DNA from: Bacteroidota bacterium
GTDB taxonomy: Bacteria > Bacteroidota > Bacteroidia > Bacteroidales > VadinHA17
Direction: 5' to 3'
DNA length: 20,371 bases
NCBI GenBank assembly: GCA_030613125.1
Contig: JAUWMO010000015.1
Coordinates: 1-20,371, forward strand
Shown here: piece after piece, positions 1 through 8,173 of the stretch
Layout: each line of letters opens with the position of its first letter
Position numbering within the stretch: the stretch's first letter is position 1
Program-made: the position numbers and the translations under genes
The notes under the pieces: generated by a model
What the model saw: only the letters and a program-made list of their open reading frames with translations
Databases searched by the model: none
What the model was told of the DNA's origin: nothing

Positions 1-1
1 T

Positions 2-124
2 ACTATGATAGAAAATATGGGAATACCTGTAAGGTTAATTAAAGGAGATCCCACAAATATTAAAATTACATGTAAAACAGATCTGATTATCGCAGAAGCC
101 CTTCTGTCTGAATACAACTCCTGA
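2..124 (+). CDS. ispD: IspD C-terminus (partial): 2-C-methyl-D-erythritol 4-phosphate cytidylyltransferase
   Basis: An open frame enters from the left edge and stops at TGA 122-124, giving 41 codons including the stop. The visible residues read VRLIKGDPTNIKIT, then a KTDL.IAEALL segment. This matches the conserved end of IspD, where G-D/N-NIK-T precedes an acidic helix of the DL.IAE type. IspD transfers CMP from CTP onto methylerythritol phosphate in the cytosolic non-mevalonate isoprenoid pathway. Only the tail is present, so catalytic residues cannot be checked. The family call rests on this one motif, which is distinctive. The gene points toward the tetR-led operon but is separated from it by about 250 bases containing repeats. 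Confidence 0.8.
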   Translation, partial: TMIENMGIPVRLIKGDPTNIKITCKTDLIIAEALLSEYNS

Positions 125-210
125 ACATTTCATATCAATAAACCAGTACGGATTTTGCCGGGTTAATTCATGTTTAATCAGCTTTATTCGCCTTTTTGCT
201 AAACTGACAA

Positions 211-270
211 CTACGTAGTAAACTACGTAATTTACTACGTAGTTTACTACGTTGTTTACTACGTTGTTTA
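211..270. repeat. Five 12-bp tandem repeats containing a 32-bp near-palindrome
   Basis: Five consecutive 12-mers begin at 211, 223, 235, 247 and 259. They read CTACGTAGTAAA, CTACGTAATTTA, CTACGTAGTTTA, CTACGTTGTTTA and CTACGTTGTTTA. Each contains CTACGT. The first 32 bases (211-242) form an inverted repeat centred on TACGTA at 224-229, with only one mismatched pair (223/230). The array lies between ispD and the tetR promoter and does not overlap a credible gene. A 12-bp period is close to one helical turn, so identical half-sites would fall on roughly the same DNA face. It could be an operator array, a structured RNA element at the ispD 3' end, or a neutral microsatellite-like repeat. Confidence 0.85.
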
Positions 271-309
271 ATAAAACACATCAGACAAATTTTAAGTAAT
301 TTTAATTAT

Positions 310-351
310 AAACTATGGAAACGTTTTATAATATAATTGTTTCCATAGTTT
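310..351. promoter_or_regulatory. Perfect 13-bp inverted repeat over the tetR promoter (candidate operator)
   Basis: The arms are 310-322 (AAACTATGGAAAC) and 339-351 (GTTTCCATAGTTT), separated by 16 AT-rich bases. The right arm lies in the spacer between the proposed -33 and -7 elements of the tetR promoter, where a bound repressor would block RNA polymerase. TetR-family proteins commonly bind dyads in their own promoters, so autoregulation is the natural inference. A different reading is an intrinsic terminator: the stem is followed by a T run at 349-354, although the stem is AT-rich and the loop long. Both roles are possible. Confidence 0.55.
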
Positions 352-367
352 TTTGTGCTTACATTTG
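337..367 (+). promoter_or_regulatory. Bacteroidota-type promoter for the tetR-efflux operon
   Basis: A TTG at 337-339 is followed by exactly 20 bases and then TACATTTG at 360-367. This fits the TTTG/TTG-N19-21-TAnnTTTG consensus used by the primary sigma factor of Bacteroidota. Transcription would start a few bases after 367, at or next to the ATG at 373. The promoter overlaps the right arm of the inverted repeat. No other promoter-like match was noted inside the short gaps of the operon downstream. Confidence 0.6.
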
Positions 368-372
368 CAGTC

Positions 373-987
373 ATGAATTTACAATTGAACGATATACTGG
401 ATAAAGTAAGCACTTTGTATAACCGATATGGCATACGAAGTGTTACTATGGATGATGTTGCCAGAGAGCTGGGCATTTCAAAAAAAACATTGTACTGTTT
501 CGTGACAGATAAGGAAGATCTTGTGAATAAGGTCATGATGTATGAGTTTTCAAAAAAGAGACCACTTGAACAGAGTAACTCACACCGGAATGCCATTGAA
601 GATCTTTTTATGGTAAACAATATGATCAATCAAATAATTAAGGAAACAAATCCCTCTAAAGAGTACGATCTGCAGAAATATTATCCGGCAATTTTTAATA
701 AAATCATTAAGCTGAGACGAGAAAGGACAATGAAGATGATGATGTATAATTTTAAGAAAGGAAAGAAAGAAGGATTATACAGGAATGATCTTGATGAAGA
801 AATATTGACCAAGATGTACATTCTCAGAATGGGGCGGATGGCCCATGATGAAGTTGTTTCGGTTACCGAATTTACTTCACCAAAATTTTTATACGAGATG
901 TTTGTTTATCATATCCGGGGAATTGCAAGTCAGAAGGGCATTGAATTCCTTGAAAAGAACATAAGTAGAATATTACCAAAAGAATAA
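373..987 (+). CDS. TetR/AcrR-family transcriptional regulator, head of the RND efflux operon
   Basis: This is a 204-residue DNA-binding repressor of the TetR type. The N-terminal helix-turn-helix covers about residues 24-43 (VTMDDVARELGISKKTLYCF), followed by a K-E/DL-V linker typical of the TetR_N domain. The remaining ~150 residues form a variable, presumably helical ligand/dimer domain. I chose ATG 373. The longer GTG frame from 355 would put the start codon inside the promoter -7 region and adds only six residues. Only 15 bases separate the stop from the TolC-like gene, so the regulator is probably co-transcribed with the pump it controls. The 13-bp inverted repeat at 310-351 is a good candidate for its operator. 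The inducing ligand cannot be told from sequence. Confidence 0.9.
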   Translation: MNLQLNDILDKVSTLYNRYGIRSVTMDDVARELGISKKTLYCFVTDKEDLVNKVMMYEFSKKRPLEQSNSHRNAIEDLFMVNNMINQIIKETNPSKEYDLQKYYPAIFNKIIKLRRERTMKMMMYNFKKGKKEGLYRNDLDEEILTKMYILRMGRMAHDEVVSVTEFTSPKFLYEMFVYHIRGIASQKGIEFLEKNISRILPKE

Positions 988-1002
988 TATAATATAATAA
1001 TT

Positions 1003-2358
1003 ATGAACAGCACCTATTATAAAATATTTATTTTATCTGTTACATTATCCTTTTCCCAGTTCATTACAGGACAGGAACTGGTGGAAAAAAGATCTTTTAC
1101 TCTGAAAGAAGCTCAGAATTTTGCACTTGAGCATAATCTGAATATTAAAAATGCAATACTGGATGTTGAACATGCGCAAAATGTAATCTGGGAAAATACA
1201 GCTATGGGATTACCACAGTTAAACTCACTGGTAGCTTATAATAATAATATAAGTTTACAAACTTCTTTAATCCCTGCTGAAATTTTTGGTGGTCCTCCTG
1301 GCGAGATGATTGAGGTTCAGTTTGGGACCCAACATAATGCAAATGCTTCAATATCAGCAAGCCAGATGATTTTTGATGGTCCTTATATAGTTGGATTACA
1401 AGCTGCCAAAATATTCAGAAAAGCTTCACAGCAAAATCTTGAAAAAACAGAGATTGATATAAAAGAACTAATTGCTCAGAATTATTATCTGGCTCTTCTG
1501 GCTGAAAGAACTTACGTGATAATTGATAGTAATTATAAAAATATTCTGAAAACAATTTCTGAAACGCAAAAAATGTATGAAAAAGGTTTTGTTGAAGAGC
1601 TCGATGTTGATAACCTGAGAGTTTCTGCCATATCTTTAAAAAATGCAATGAAATCTGCAGAACGGCAAATTGAAGTGGCCTACAGGATGTTAAAATATCA
1701 GTTAGGGATTGATCTGGAAATTGACATTGATCTGACGGAAAAACTGGAAGAAATAATCATGGAAATTGATATTAATAAATCACTGATAGACCCGTTTTCT
1801 GTTACCAACCATATAGATTATGGATTACTTCAAACACAAGAACAACTTGCTTTTATGAATTTGAAAAGGCAGAAAGCAGAATATTTTCCAACCTTAAACG
1901 CTTCTTATTTAAGTCAATGGTCGGCAATGCGGAATAAATTTAATTTTATTAATCCCGATGAGAACTGGTATTACTCTTCAATGATAGGATTTACTTTGAA
2001 TGTGCCAATATTCTCCAGTGGTAATAAAAAGGCCAAGGTAAGTGAAAAACGTATAGAATATGAAAAAGCTTCTAACGCAAAGAAGCTAATGGCCGATGGA
2101 TTAATCCTTCAAAACCAGCAAATTCGTTCCGATTTCAGTACTGCATATGAAAAATACCTGAATGAAAAAGAGAATATAAAAATTGCATCAAAGGTGTTAC
2201 AAAAAACAAGGGTTAAAGTCAGGGAAGGAATGGCTTCCAGCCTTGATTTCACTCAGGTTAACGATCAGTACCTTCAAATAGAATCAAATTACATTTCAGC
2301 CATGGTGGAATTATTAAACGCAAAATTAAGGCTGGATAAAGCAATGAACCGATTATAA
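1003..2358 (+). CDS. TolC-family outer-membrane efflux protein
   Basis: The 451-residue product begins with a signal peptide (about residues 1-24, ending near FITGQ). After this comes the characteristic OEP start, FTLKEAQNFALEHNLNIKNA, and two long helical repeats rich in A, E, K and Q. The C-terminal half repeats the pattern, with IFSSGNKKAKV near the second repeat and a final LLNAKLRLDKAMN stretch. Length and architecture fit the outer-membrane channel of a tripartite pump, which trimerises as a beta-barrel plus periplasmic alpha-tunnel. It sits between tetR and the membrane-fusion gene with 15- and 20-base gaps, so it is almost certainly the dedicated outer-membrane partner of the RND pump downstream. 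No Shine-Dalgarno sequence is visible, which is usual in this phylum. Confidence 0.92.
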   Translation: MNSTYYKIFILSVTLSFSQFITGQELVEKRSFTLKEAQNFALEHNLNIKNAILDVEHAQNVIWENTAMGLPQLNSLVAYNNNISLQTSLIPAEIFGGPPGEMIEVQFGTQHNANASISASQMIFDGPYIVGLQAAKIFRKASQQNLEKTEIDIKELIAQNYYLALLAERTYVIIDSNYKNILKTISETQKMYEKGFVEELDVDNLRVSAISLKNAMKSAERQIEVAYRMLKYQLGIDLEIDIDLTEKLEEIIMEIDINKSLIDPFSVTNHIDYGLLQTQEQLAFMNLKRQKAEYFPTLNASYLSQWSAMRNKFNFINPDENWYYSSMIGFTLNVPIFSSGNKKAKVSEKRIEYEKASNAKKLMADGLILQNQQIRSDFSTAYEKYLNEKENIKIASKVLQKTRVKVREGMASSLDFTQVNDQYLQIESNYISAMVELLNAKLRLDKAMNRL

Positions 2359-2378
2359 ATCATTTAATCTAAAATATT

Positions 2379-3443
2379 ATGAAAAAGATAGGAATAATTA
2401 TATTAATGGCTATTCTGGTCAGTTGTGGTAGTTCACGGCCTGAATCAGAATCTCAGGGAGAAGTTAATAAACCCTCAAATGAACAACTTATAAATAAAGG
2501 TGTAACAGTTGAGGTATTAAAACTGATCCCTGTAAAATTCCAGCATTTTATTCAAATAAATGGCTCCATAAAAGCGGAAGAGGAAGCAATTGTAAGTACT
2601 GAGATAATGGGACAGGTTCAAAAGATATTTGTTGCTGAAGGCCAGACTGTAAAGAAAGGACAACTACTGGTTTCGTTAAATACCAGTGTTACTGAAAGCA
2701 GTATCAGAGAAGTTCAAACAAGCCTTGAATTTGCTACAAAAACTTATGAGAAACAAAAAGAATTATGGAAAGAAAACATAGGAACGGAACTTCAATATCT
2801 TCAGGCAAAAAACAATAAGGAAACTTTAAAAAGCCGGTTAGAGACTCTGCAAGCCCAGTTGGAAATGGCTAAACTAAGAGCTCCTTTTAATGGAATTGTT
2901 GATGAGATCTATATGAAAATTGGCGAATTGGCTTCACCGGGAGGCAGAGTTTTTTATATCCTAAATTTAAACAATATGAAAGTTTTCGGAGATGTATCCG
3001 AATCTTATCTGCCAGACATTCATCCAGGAGATCAGGCAGAATTAAGTTTCCCGGTTTATCCTGATTATATACGCAAAGCTAAAATTCACAGAACAGGTGA
3101 AGTTATCAATGAAAAAAGCAGAACTTTCAGAATTGAGATCAAACTCACCAATGAAGAAAAAAAGCTTAAACCAAACCTGATCACGAAAATAGAATTAAAT
3201 GACTTTACTGATGAATCTGCCTTAGTTATTCCATCATATGTGATCAAGCAGGATTTTACAGGATGGTTTTTATACGTTGTAGAAAAAAAAGGTGAAAACT
3301 ATGTTGCAAAAAAAACCTATATAAAACCTGGCAGGACATATAATAATCAGACAATGATACTGGATGGTTTAAATGAAAATGATGAAGTAATAGTTGTTGG
3401 TTATAATCTGGTTTCAGGTGGCGCATATATAACCCCTGCATAA
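2379..3443 (+). CDS. RND efflux periplasmic adaptor (membrane-fusion protein), lipoprotein
   Basis: This 354-residue HlyD/AcrA-type adaptor has a lipoprotein signal with lipobox LVSC and lipidated Cys16. A biotinyl-lipoyl-like half follows (VSTEIMGQVQKIFVAEGQTVKKGQLL, about residues 68-95, given here as a pattern). Next is a coiled-coil hairpin of about 100-165 rich in E, K and Q, and the returning lipoyl half with LRAPFNGIVDE around 167-177. The C-terminal part forms the beta-barrel and membrane-proximal domains, including a VIPSYVI strand. It bridges the inner-membrane RND pump and the TolC-like channel. Gaps of 20 and 32 bases place it firmly in the operon. Substrate cannot be inferred from the adaptor. 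Confidence 0.93.
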   Translation: MKKIGIIILMAILVSCGSSRPESESQGEVNKPSNEQLINKGVTVEVLKLIPVKFQHFIQINGSIKAEEEAIVSTEIMGQVQKIFVAEGQTVKKGQLLVSLNTSVTESSIREVQTSLEFATKTYEKQKELWKENIGTELQYLQAKNNKETLKSRLETLQAQLEMAKLRAPFNGIVDEIYMKIGELASPGGRVFYILNLNNMKVFGDVSESYLPDIHPGDQAELSFPVYPDYIRKAKIHRTGEVINEKSRTFRIEIKLTNEEKKLKPNLITKIELNDFTDESALVIPSYVIKQDFTGWFLYVVEKKGENYVAKKTYIKPGRTYNNQTMILDGLNENDEVIVVGYNLVSGGAYITPA

Positions 3444-3475
3444 GATTTACATTTTAACTGAGATAAGATATTTTT

Positions 3476-6400
3476 ATGAGTAATAATCCATTAGAGAAAA
3501 AAACTGCCCGTGATTTCAAAATTACAAATGTAGCTTTGAAAAACCGGAATACAGTTTTGCTTTTAGCATTTGCAATTATAGTTTTTGGCTGGATTTCATT
3601 TAATAATCTTCCAAAGGAGTTGTTTCCTGAAGTAGCCTTTCCAACAATAATGGTTCAAACCGTATATCCCGGGAATGCGCCTGCCGATATTGAAAATTTA
3701 ATTACAAGGCCCCTTGAAAAAGAAATTGAAACGGTTGACGGAATTAAGAAGTTAAATTCAAACTCTCTTCAGGATATATCCTTTATTACTGCTGAATTTA
3801 ATTTTGATATTGATATTGATAAAGCATTAAGGGATGTTAAAGATGCGGTTGATCTTGCAAAAAATGATTTACCAAATGACCTTATGGAAGATCCCAAGGT
3901 GATGGATATAGATCTTTCAGAATTCCCTATTATTTACATAAATCTTTCGGGTGATTTTAGTGTTGAAGAGTTAAGGGATTTTGCTGAGTATCTTCAGGAT
4001 AAAGTTGAGACAATTCCCGAAATTTCAAGAGTTGACATAAAGGGCATAAATGAGAAGGAGATCAAAATTAATGTTGATTTATTTAAACTTCAAGCCTATA
4101 ATCTCTCCTTTTTTGATATTGAAAATGCCATTATAGCCGAAAACCTCTCTATTTCAGGTGGTGAACTTATTCAGGGTAATTTTCAGAGGTCGATCCGCAT
4201 TTTTGGAGAATTTGTAGACATAATTGAAATTGGCGATGTTATTGTAAAGCGAGATGAGGGTCAAATTATTTACCTGAGAGATGTAGCCGATGTCGTTTAT
4301 GGTTTTAAGGACCCGACCAATTTTGCACGATTAGACCATAAGCCTGTTGTTTCATTACAGGTAATTAAAAAAAGCGGAGAAAACCTTCTTAAAGCTACTG
4401 ACCAGATTTTTGAACTAATGAATAAATCTGAAACAGTCAAAGCTCTTCCTGAAAATCTGGTTATTAACTATACAAACGACCAGTCAGAAATGGTCAGAAA
4501 ACAACTGAACAACCTTGTGAACAATATGATAATGGGTATAATTTTCGTTGTTTTCATATTATTCTATTTTCTGGGATCAAGAAATGCATTGATAGTAGGA
4601 CTTGCCATCCCTCTTTCAATGTTTACCAGTTTTATAGTGATAAGTTTCCTGGGGTATACCATTAATATGATTATTTTGTTTGCACTCATCCTGGCTCTTG
4701 GTATGCTGGTGGATAATGCCATTGTGGTTGTTGAAAATATTTACAGGTTTATCTCCCAGGGACAAAAACCTGCTGAGGCAGCCAGGAAAGCAGTTGGAGA
4801 GATCGCGGTGCCTATAATTGCATCAACAATAACTACACTTGCTGCATTTCTTCCTCTTGCCTTTTGGAAGAGCCAGACCGGAGAATTTATGAAAGCCTTG
4901 CCAATTACTCTGATAATTGTCTTAACCTCATCTCTATTTGTTGCCCTGGTTATTATTCCGGTGTTTTCATCTAAATTTATTAAAAAGGAGGAAGACTTTG
5001 ATCAGAAGAAAAGTAGAAAGAAAAATTTGATTACAGCAACAATATTAATTATTGTTGGTCTGATGGGATACCTGGCTAAACAGTATACCATTGCAAATTT
5101 ATCAATAGTATTTGCTGTTATTATCTTGCTGAATGTACTGTTCTTCTATAGGTTAGGTCAATTGTTTCAGAATAAATTTTTACCGTGGCTTGAAAATGCA
5201 TATATAAAAATTTTGAGGTTTTCACTAAAAGGTAAAAATCCATGGCTGGCATTTTCAGGTACAGTAATACTTTTGATATTGACAATGATCTTTTTTATGA
5301 TACGAAATACCGATATTAGATTTTTTCCTGATAATGATCCAAGTTATATTAATATAATAGCAGAACATCCTATTGGTACCAGTATTTTTGCAACAGACAC
5401 TTTTGCAATGGAATTGGAAAATGATCTGTTTGAAGCCCTTAAAGATGAAAAGAAAATTGTTGAATCAATACTGACTACTGTTGGAAAAGGTTCTCCTGGT
5501 GAATTCAGCATCGGGGATGAAGCGCATAAATCTATAACAACAATTGATTTTGTCGATTATCAGTTCAGGGAGGGTATTAACACCTCTGAAGTTATGGCCA
5601 GACTGAGTAATGAGTTTATTGGCAGGTATACTGGTGTTATAATATCTATTGAAAAACAGACCATGGGACCACCCGCCGGAAAACCTGTAAACATTGAGAT
5701 CAGCGGGGAGAATTTTAAGGAATTAATTACATTGACTGATTCTTTGCGAACTTATATTGAAAATTTTAATATCCCTGGCATAGAAAAACTAAAGACTGAT
5801 CTGGATGTAGGAAAACCTGAATTGTTAGTATTGATAGACCGGGAAAAAGCCAGAAGATTTGGTTTGAGTACAAGTCAAATAGCCATGAACCTGAGAACCT
5901 CATTGTATGGGAAGGAGATTTCAGATTTTAAAGTTGGTGAAGATGAATATCCGATTGTTATCCGGCTAAAAGATGAATACCGTTACAGTGTTCCATCTTT
6001 AATGAACCAGGAGGTTTCCTTTGAGGAAGAAGGTCAAACAATAAAAGTCCCACTTTCCTCTGTAGCTACTATCCAGTACAGTTCTACTTATGGAACGGTA
6101 AATCGCAAAGACAGGAAACGGGTAATTACTATATATTCAAATGTGATTGAGGGTTACAATGCCACACGTATTAATCAACAAATAGTCAGCAATTTAATTG
6201 ATTTCAAAATGCCAGAGGGCTATAAATATGAATTTACGGGGGAGCAACAGGAACAACAGGAATCAACGATTTTTCTTGCCAGAGCAATGCTTATAGCTAT
6301 AACTCTGATTCTTATGATACTGGTAACACAGTTTAATTCATTGATTAAACCGATTATTATTGTGATGACCGTACTCTTCAGCACTATAGGTGTATTTGGA

Positions 6401-6901
6401 GGAATTGCAACCTTTAAAATTGATTTTATAGTGGTTATGATGGGTATTGGGATCGTTTCACTTTCAGGAATTGTAGTCAACAACGGAATTGTACTGATTG
6501 ATTATATTGAATTACTTAAAGCAAGGAAAAGAGAAGAACTGGGTTTGGAAGAAGGAACATTTTTGCCTGTTGAGGTAGCGACTGAATGTGTAGTTCAGGG
6601 AGGTAAAACCAGGCTGAGACCAGTATTGCTTACAGCTATTACTACAGTCATGGGCCTTATCTCTCTTGCTGTTGGCCTCAATTTGAATTTCAGCACATTA
6701 TTAAGTCAGTTTGAACCAGATTTTTATTTTGGTGGAGATATGGTGGCATTCTGGGGACCTATATCATGGACTGTTATTTTTGGATTGACTTTTGCAACTT
6801 TCCTAACTCTTGTAATTGTTCCGGTTATGTACAGATTAACCATTATCATTCAGAAATGGATTATAAGTTTCTCTAAATCTAAAAAAAACATTTTTAATTA
6901 A
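3476..6901 (+). CDS. RND-superfamily efflux pump, inner-membrane transporter (HAE1-like)
   Basis: The product has 1141 residues and the AcrB/MexB-like plan: TM1 near 26-42, a large porter loop containing ELFPEV and YPGNAPADIE motifs, TM2-6 at about 350-500, a second periplasmic loop, and TM8-12 at the C-terminus. TM4 carries GMLVDNAIVVVENI, so the proton-relay pair is Asp413-Asn414 instead of the Asp-Asp of AcrB. The TM10 counterpart reads SLSGIVVNNGIVLIDY, without the Lys of AcrB. Two extra hydrophobic stretches occur between TM6 and TM7 (about 517-534 and 541-558). These suggest a proton-driven pump of a subtype common in Bacteroidota, though I cannot check that here. It is the last gene of the efflux operon. 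Drug, bile-acid or lipid substrates are all possible. Confidence 0.94.
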   Translation: MSNNPLEKKTARDFKITNVALKNRNTVLLLAFAIIVFGWISFNNLPKELFPEVAFPTIMVQTVYPGNAPADIENLITRPLEKEIETVDGIKKLNSNSLQDISFITAEFNFDIDIDKALRDVKDAVDLAKNDLPNDLMEDPKVMDIDLSEFPIIYINLSGDFSVEELRDFAEYLQDKVETIPEISRVDIKGINEKEIKINVDLFKLQAYNLSFFDIENAIIAENLSISGGELIQGNFQRSIRIFGEFVDIIEIGDVIVKRDEGQIIYLRDVADVVYGFKDPTNFARLDHKPVVSLQVIKKSGENLLKATDQIFELMNKSETVKALPENLVINYTNDQSEMVRKQLNNLVNNMIMGIIFVVFILFYFLGSRNALIVGLAIPLSMFTSFIVISFLGYTINMIILFALILALGMLVDNAIVVVENIYRFISQGQKPAEAARKAVGEIAVPIIASTITTLAAFLPLAFWKSQTGEFMKALPITLIIVLTSSLFVALVIIPVFSSKFIKKEEDFDQKKSRKKNLITATILIIVGLMGYLAKQYTIANLSIVFAVIILLNVLFFYRLGQLFQNKFLPWLENAYIKILRFSLKGKNPWLAFSGTVILLILTMIFFMIRNTDIRFFPDNDPSYINIIAEHPIGTSIFATDTFAMELENDLFEALKDEKKIVESILTTVGKGSPGEFSIGDEAHKSITTIDFVDYQFREGINTSEVMARLSNEFIGRYTGVIISIEKQTMGPPAGKPVNIEISGENFKELITLTDSLRTYIENFNIPGIEKLKTDLDVGKPELLVLIDREKARRFGLSTSQIAMNLRTSLYGKEISDFKVGEDEYPIVIRLKDEYRYSVPSLMNQEVSFEEEGQTIKVPLSSVATIQYSSTYGTVNRKDRKRVITIYSNVIEGYNATRINQQIVSNLIDFKMPEGYKYEFTGEQQEQQESTIFLARAMLIAITLILMILVTQFNSLIKPIIIVMTVLFSTIGVFGGIATFKIDFIVVMMGIGIVSLSGIVVNNGIVLIDYIELLKARKREELGLEEGTFLPVEVATECVVQGGKTRLRPVLLTAITTVMGLISLAVGLNLNFSTLLSQFEPDFYFGGDMVAFWGPISWTVIFGLTFATFLTLVIVPVMYRLTIIIQKWIISFSKSKKNIFN

Positions 6902-7008
6902 GAATACCCTCCATTTGGAATTTTTTTTCAAGCACTAATTAATAAGTTCATCAACATTTTTAGTACTTACATAAATAAATAGGCCAGACTGGAAGAAATC
7001 AGTTAAAT

Positions 7009-7032
7009 AAAATAGAAATATTTTTCTATTTT
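7009..7032. repeat. 24-bp perfect palindrome (10-bp arms) before the SiaB-like gene
   Basis: The arms AAAATAGAAA (7009-7018) and TTTCTATTTT (7023-7032) are perfect complements around a 4-base loop, TATT. Its right arm overlaps the TATTTTTG -7 candidate at 7027-7034. It is too AT-rich (one G-C pair per arm) to be a strong terminator for the pump operon, and could instead be a protein-binding site. AT-rich DNA yields such palindromes by chance at a modest rate. Confidence 0.5.
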
Positions 7033-7034
7033 TG
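7027..7034 (+). promoter_or_regulatory. Candidate -7 promoter element for the SiaB-like gene
   Basis: TATTTTTG matches TAnnTTTG exactly and lies 25 bases before the ATG at 7060. No clear TTG is present 19-21 bases upstream (nearest is GTTA at 7002-7005), so the -33 half is weak and the call rests on the -7 box alone. Confidence 0.4.
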
Positions 7035-7059
7035 AATATCAATTAATAGTACCAATTGA

Positions 7060-8166
7060 ATGATTAAGGACTCTTTAGTGGATATATCAGCAAATTTTTC
7101 TTTGTACGATCAAATGATTGAAAATTCTCTGTCATTTAATTATTATGGAGATTTTACAAATAATGTGAATGATGCTCTGATTCCTTTGGCTGAAACTATG
7201 ATCGAAGGAACCAAATCGGATTTTAAGATAAGAAAACGGGCATTTTATATAATGGTAGAATGTATTCAAAATATAAACAGACATCATTTTAATTTCAAAC
7301 TATCTTCGGCTAAACCCAAAGAAATTCTTACTGTTAACGAAAATAGAGGAAGTTTTAATATTGCCCTTGGGAATATAATAAAAGCACAGGATGTAACAGC
7401 GTTGAGATCAAAGATTGAAAAATTAAACAGTCTTTCTGTTAAGGCATTGAATACTCACTATAAAACTATACTTAGAGAAAATATTCTTTCGAACAATGGG
7501 GGTGCCGGATTGGGATTGATTGAAGTTGCCAGGAAATCCGGGAATAAAATGGATTATAAATTCAGGGAGTTAGACAATAAATGCTCTTTGTTTTCAATGG
7601 ATACGTGGATTAGTGAATCAAGACTTGATGAAACAATATACAGGTCTAAAGGAGTAGATTATGTTGATTTTCTGTTTGAGTTTTATAAGAGACATAACTT
7701 TGGCTTGATGCTGAAAAATCATTGGGAATATTTTGATTCAGCAGTAATAGATAGGACAATAAATTATTTAAACAGGATAAAGAATCCATCTTTCTTTTCA
7801 AATAATGAATCAGCAAAAAGTATAAACGGGATATTAAAATTTATTAGAAACAGTTGTTATAAATTCTCAGACTTATCCGGTCGTGATTTGATTTTGCATT
7901 TTGAAAGTAAAAAAGAAGAAAATATTTTCAATATAGCCTGGGTTGTTCCTGACAAAAAATATAATTATTGTTATCAGAATATAAAAAAATTGTTGGAGGA
8001 AATTTCAAAAAGGAATGGAAATGCTATAAAAAATTCAGAATCCTGTAATTTTTTGAAGTTAATTTGTAATTTAACAAATGAAAGTTCATTAAAAGTTGTT
8101 TTTGAAACCAGCCCTGTAGATAAAGAAGATCATTTATTTGTTTTACAAATGCCGTTTCGTGGATAA
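7060..8166 (+). CDS. SiaB-like (GHKL-fold) protein kinase with C-terminal extension
   Basis: The first ~185 of 368 residues resemble the SiaB family of GHKL-fold kinases. The opening has a Y-GDF element (residues 29-32). The N-box is E67-CIQ-N71-INR-H75, and the G-box is NNGGAGLGL (145-153) followed by IEVARKSG. In Pseudomonas aeruginosa SiaB phosphorylates the small protein SiaC and opposes the phosphatase SiaA to control biofilm-related signalling; this knowledge is transferred by analogy. SiaB itself is about this first half in length. Residues ~190-368 are an additional region I do not recognise, ending in a beta-rich VVFETS...FVLQMPF segment that could be a degenerate second ATPase-like half. 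No SiaC-like or PP2C gene lies nearby. It is transcribed alone and converges on the rhodanese gene seven bases away. Confidence 0.7.
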   Translation: MIKDSLVDISANFSLYDQMIENSLSFNYYGDFTNNVNDALIPLAETMIEGTKSDFKIRKRAFYIMVECIQNINRHHFNFKLSSAKPKEILTVNENRGSFNIALGNIIKAQDVTALRSKIEKLNSLSVKALNTHYKTILRENILSNNGGAGLGLIEVARKSGNKMDYKFRELDNKCSLFSMDTWISESRLDETIYRSKGVDYVDFLFEFYKRHNFGLMLKNHWEYFDSAVIDRTINYLNRIKNPSFFSNNESAKSINGILKFIRNSCYKFSDLSGRDLILHFESKKEENIFNIAWVVPDKKYNYCYQNIKKLLEEISKRNGNAIKNSESCNFLKLICNLTNESSLKVVFETSPVDKEDHLFVLQMPFRG

Positions 8167-8173
8167 TATAAGA

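Noticed and set aside
211..270. CRISPR array
   Set aside because: The repeats are only 12 bp, directly adjacent with no spacers, and no cas genes are present.
355..372. GTG start for TetR, six residues longer
   Set aside because: It overlaps the -7 box of the best promoter, and ATG 373 gives the usual TetR length.
306..629. Minus-strand ORF opposite the tetR start
   Set aside because: It lies over the promoter and TetR helix-turn-helix on the other strand and shows no domain or signal, so it looks like a shadow.
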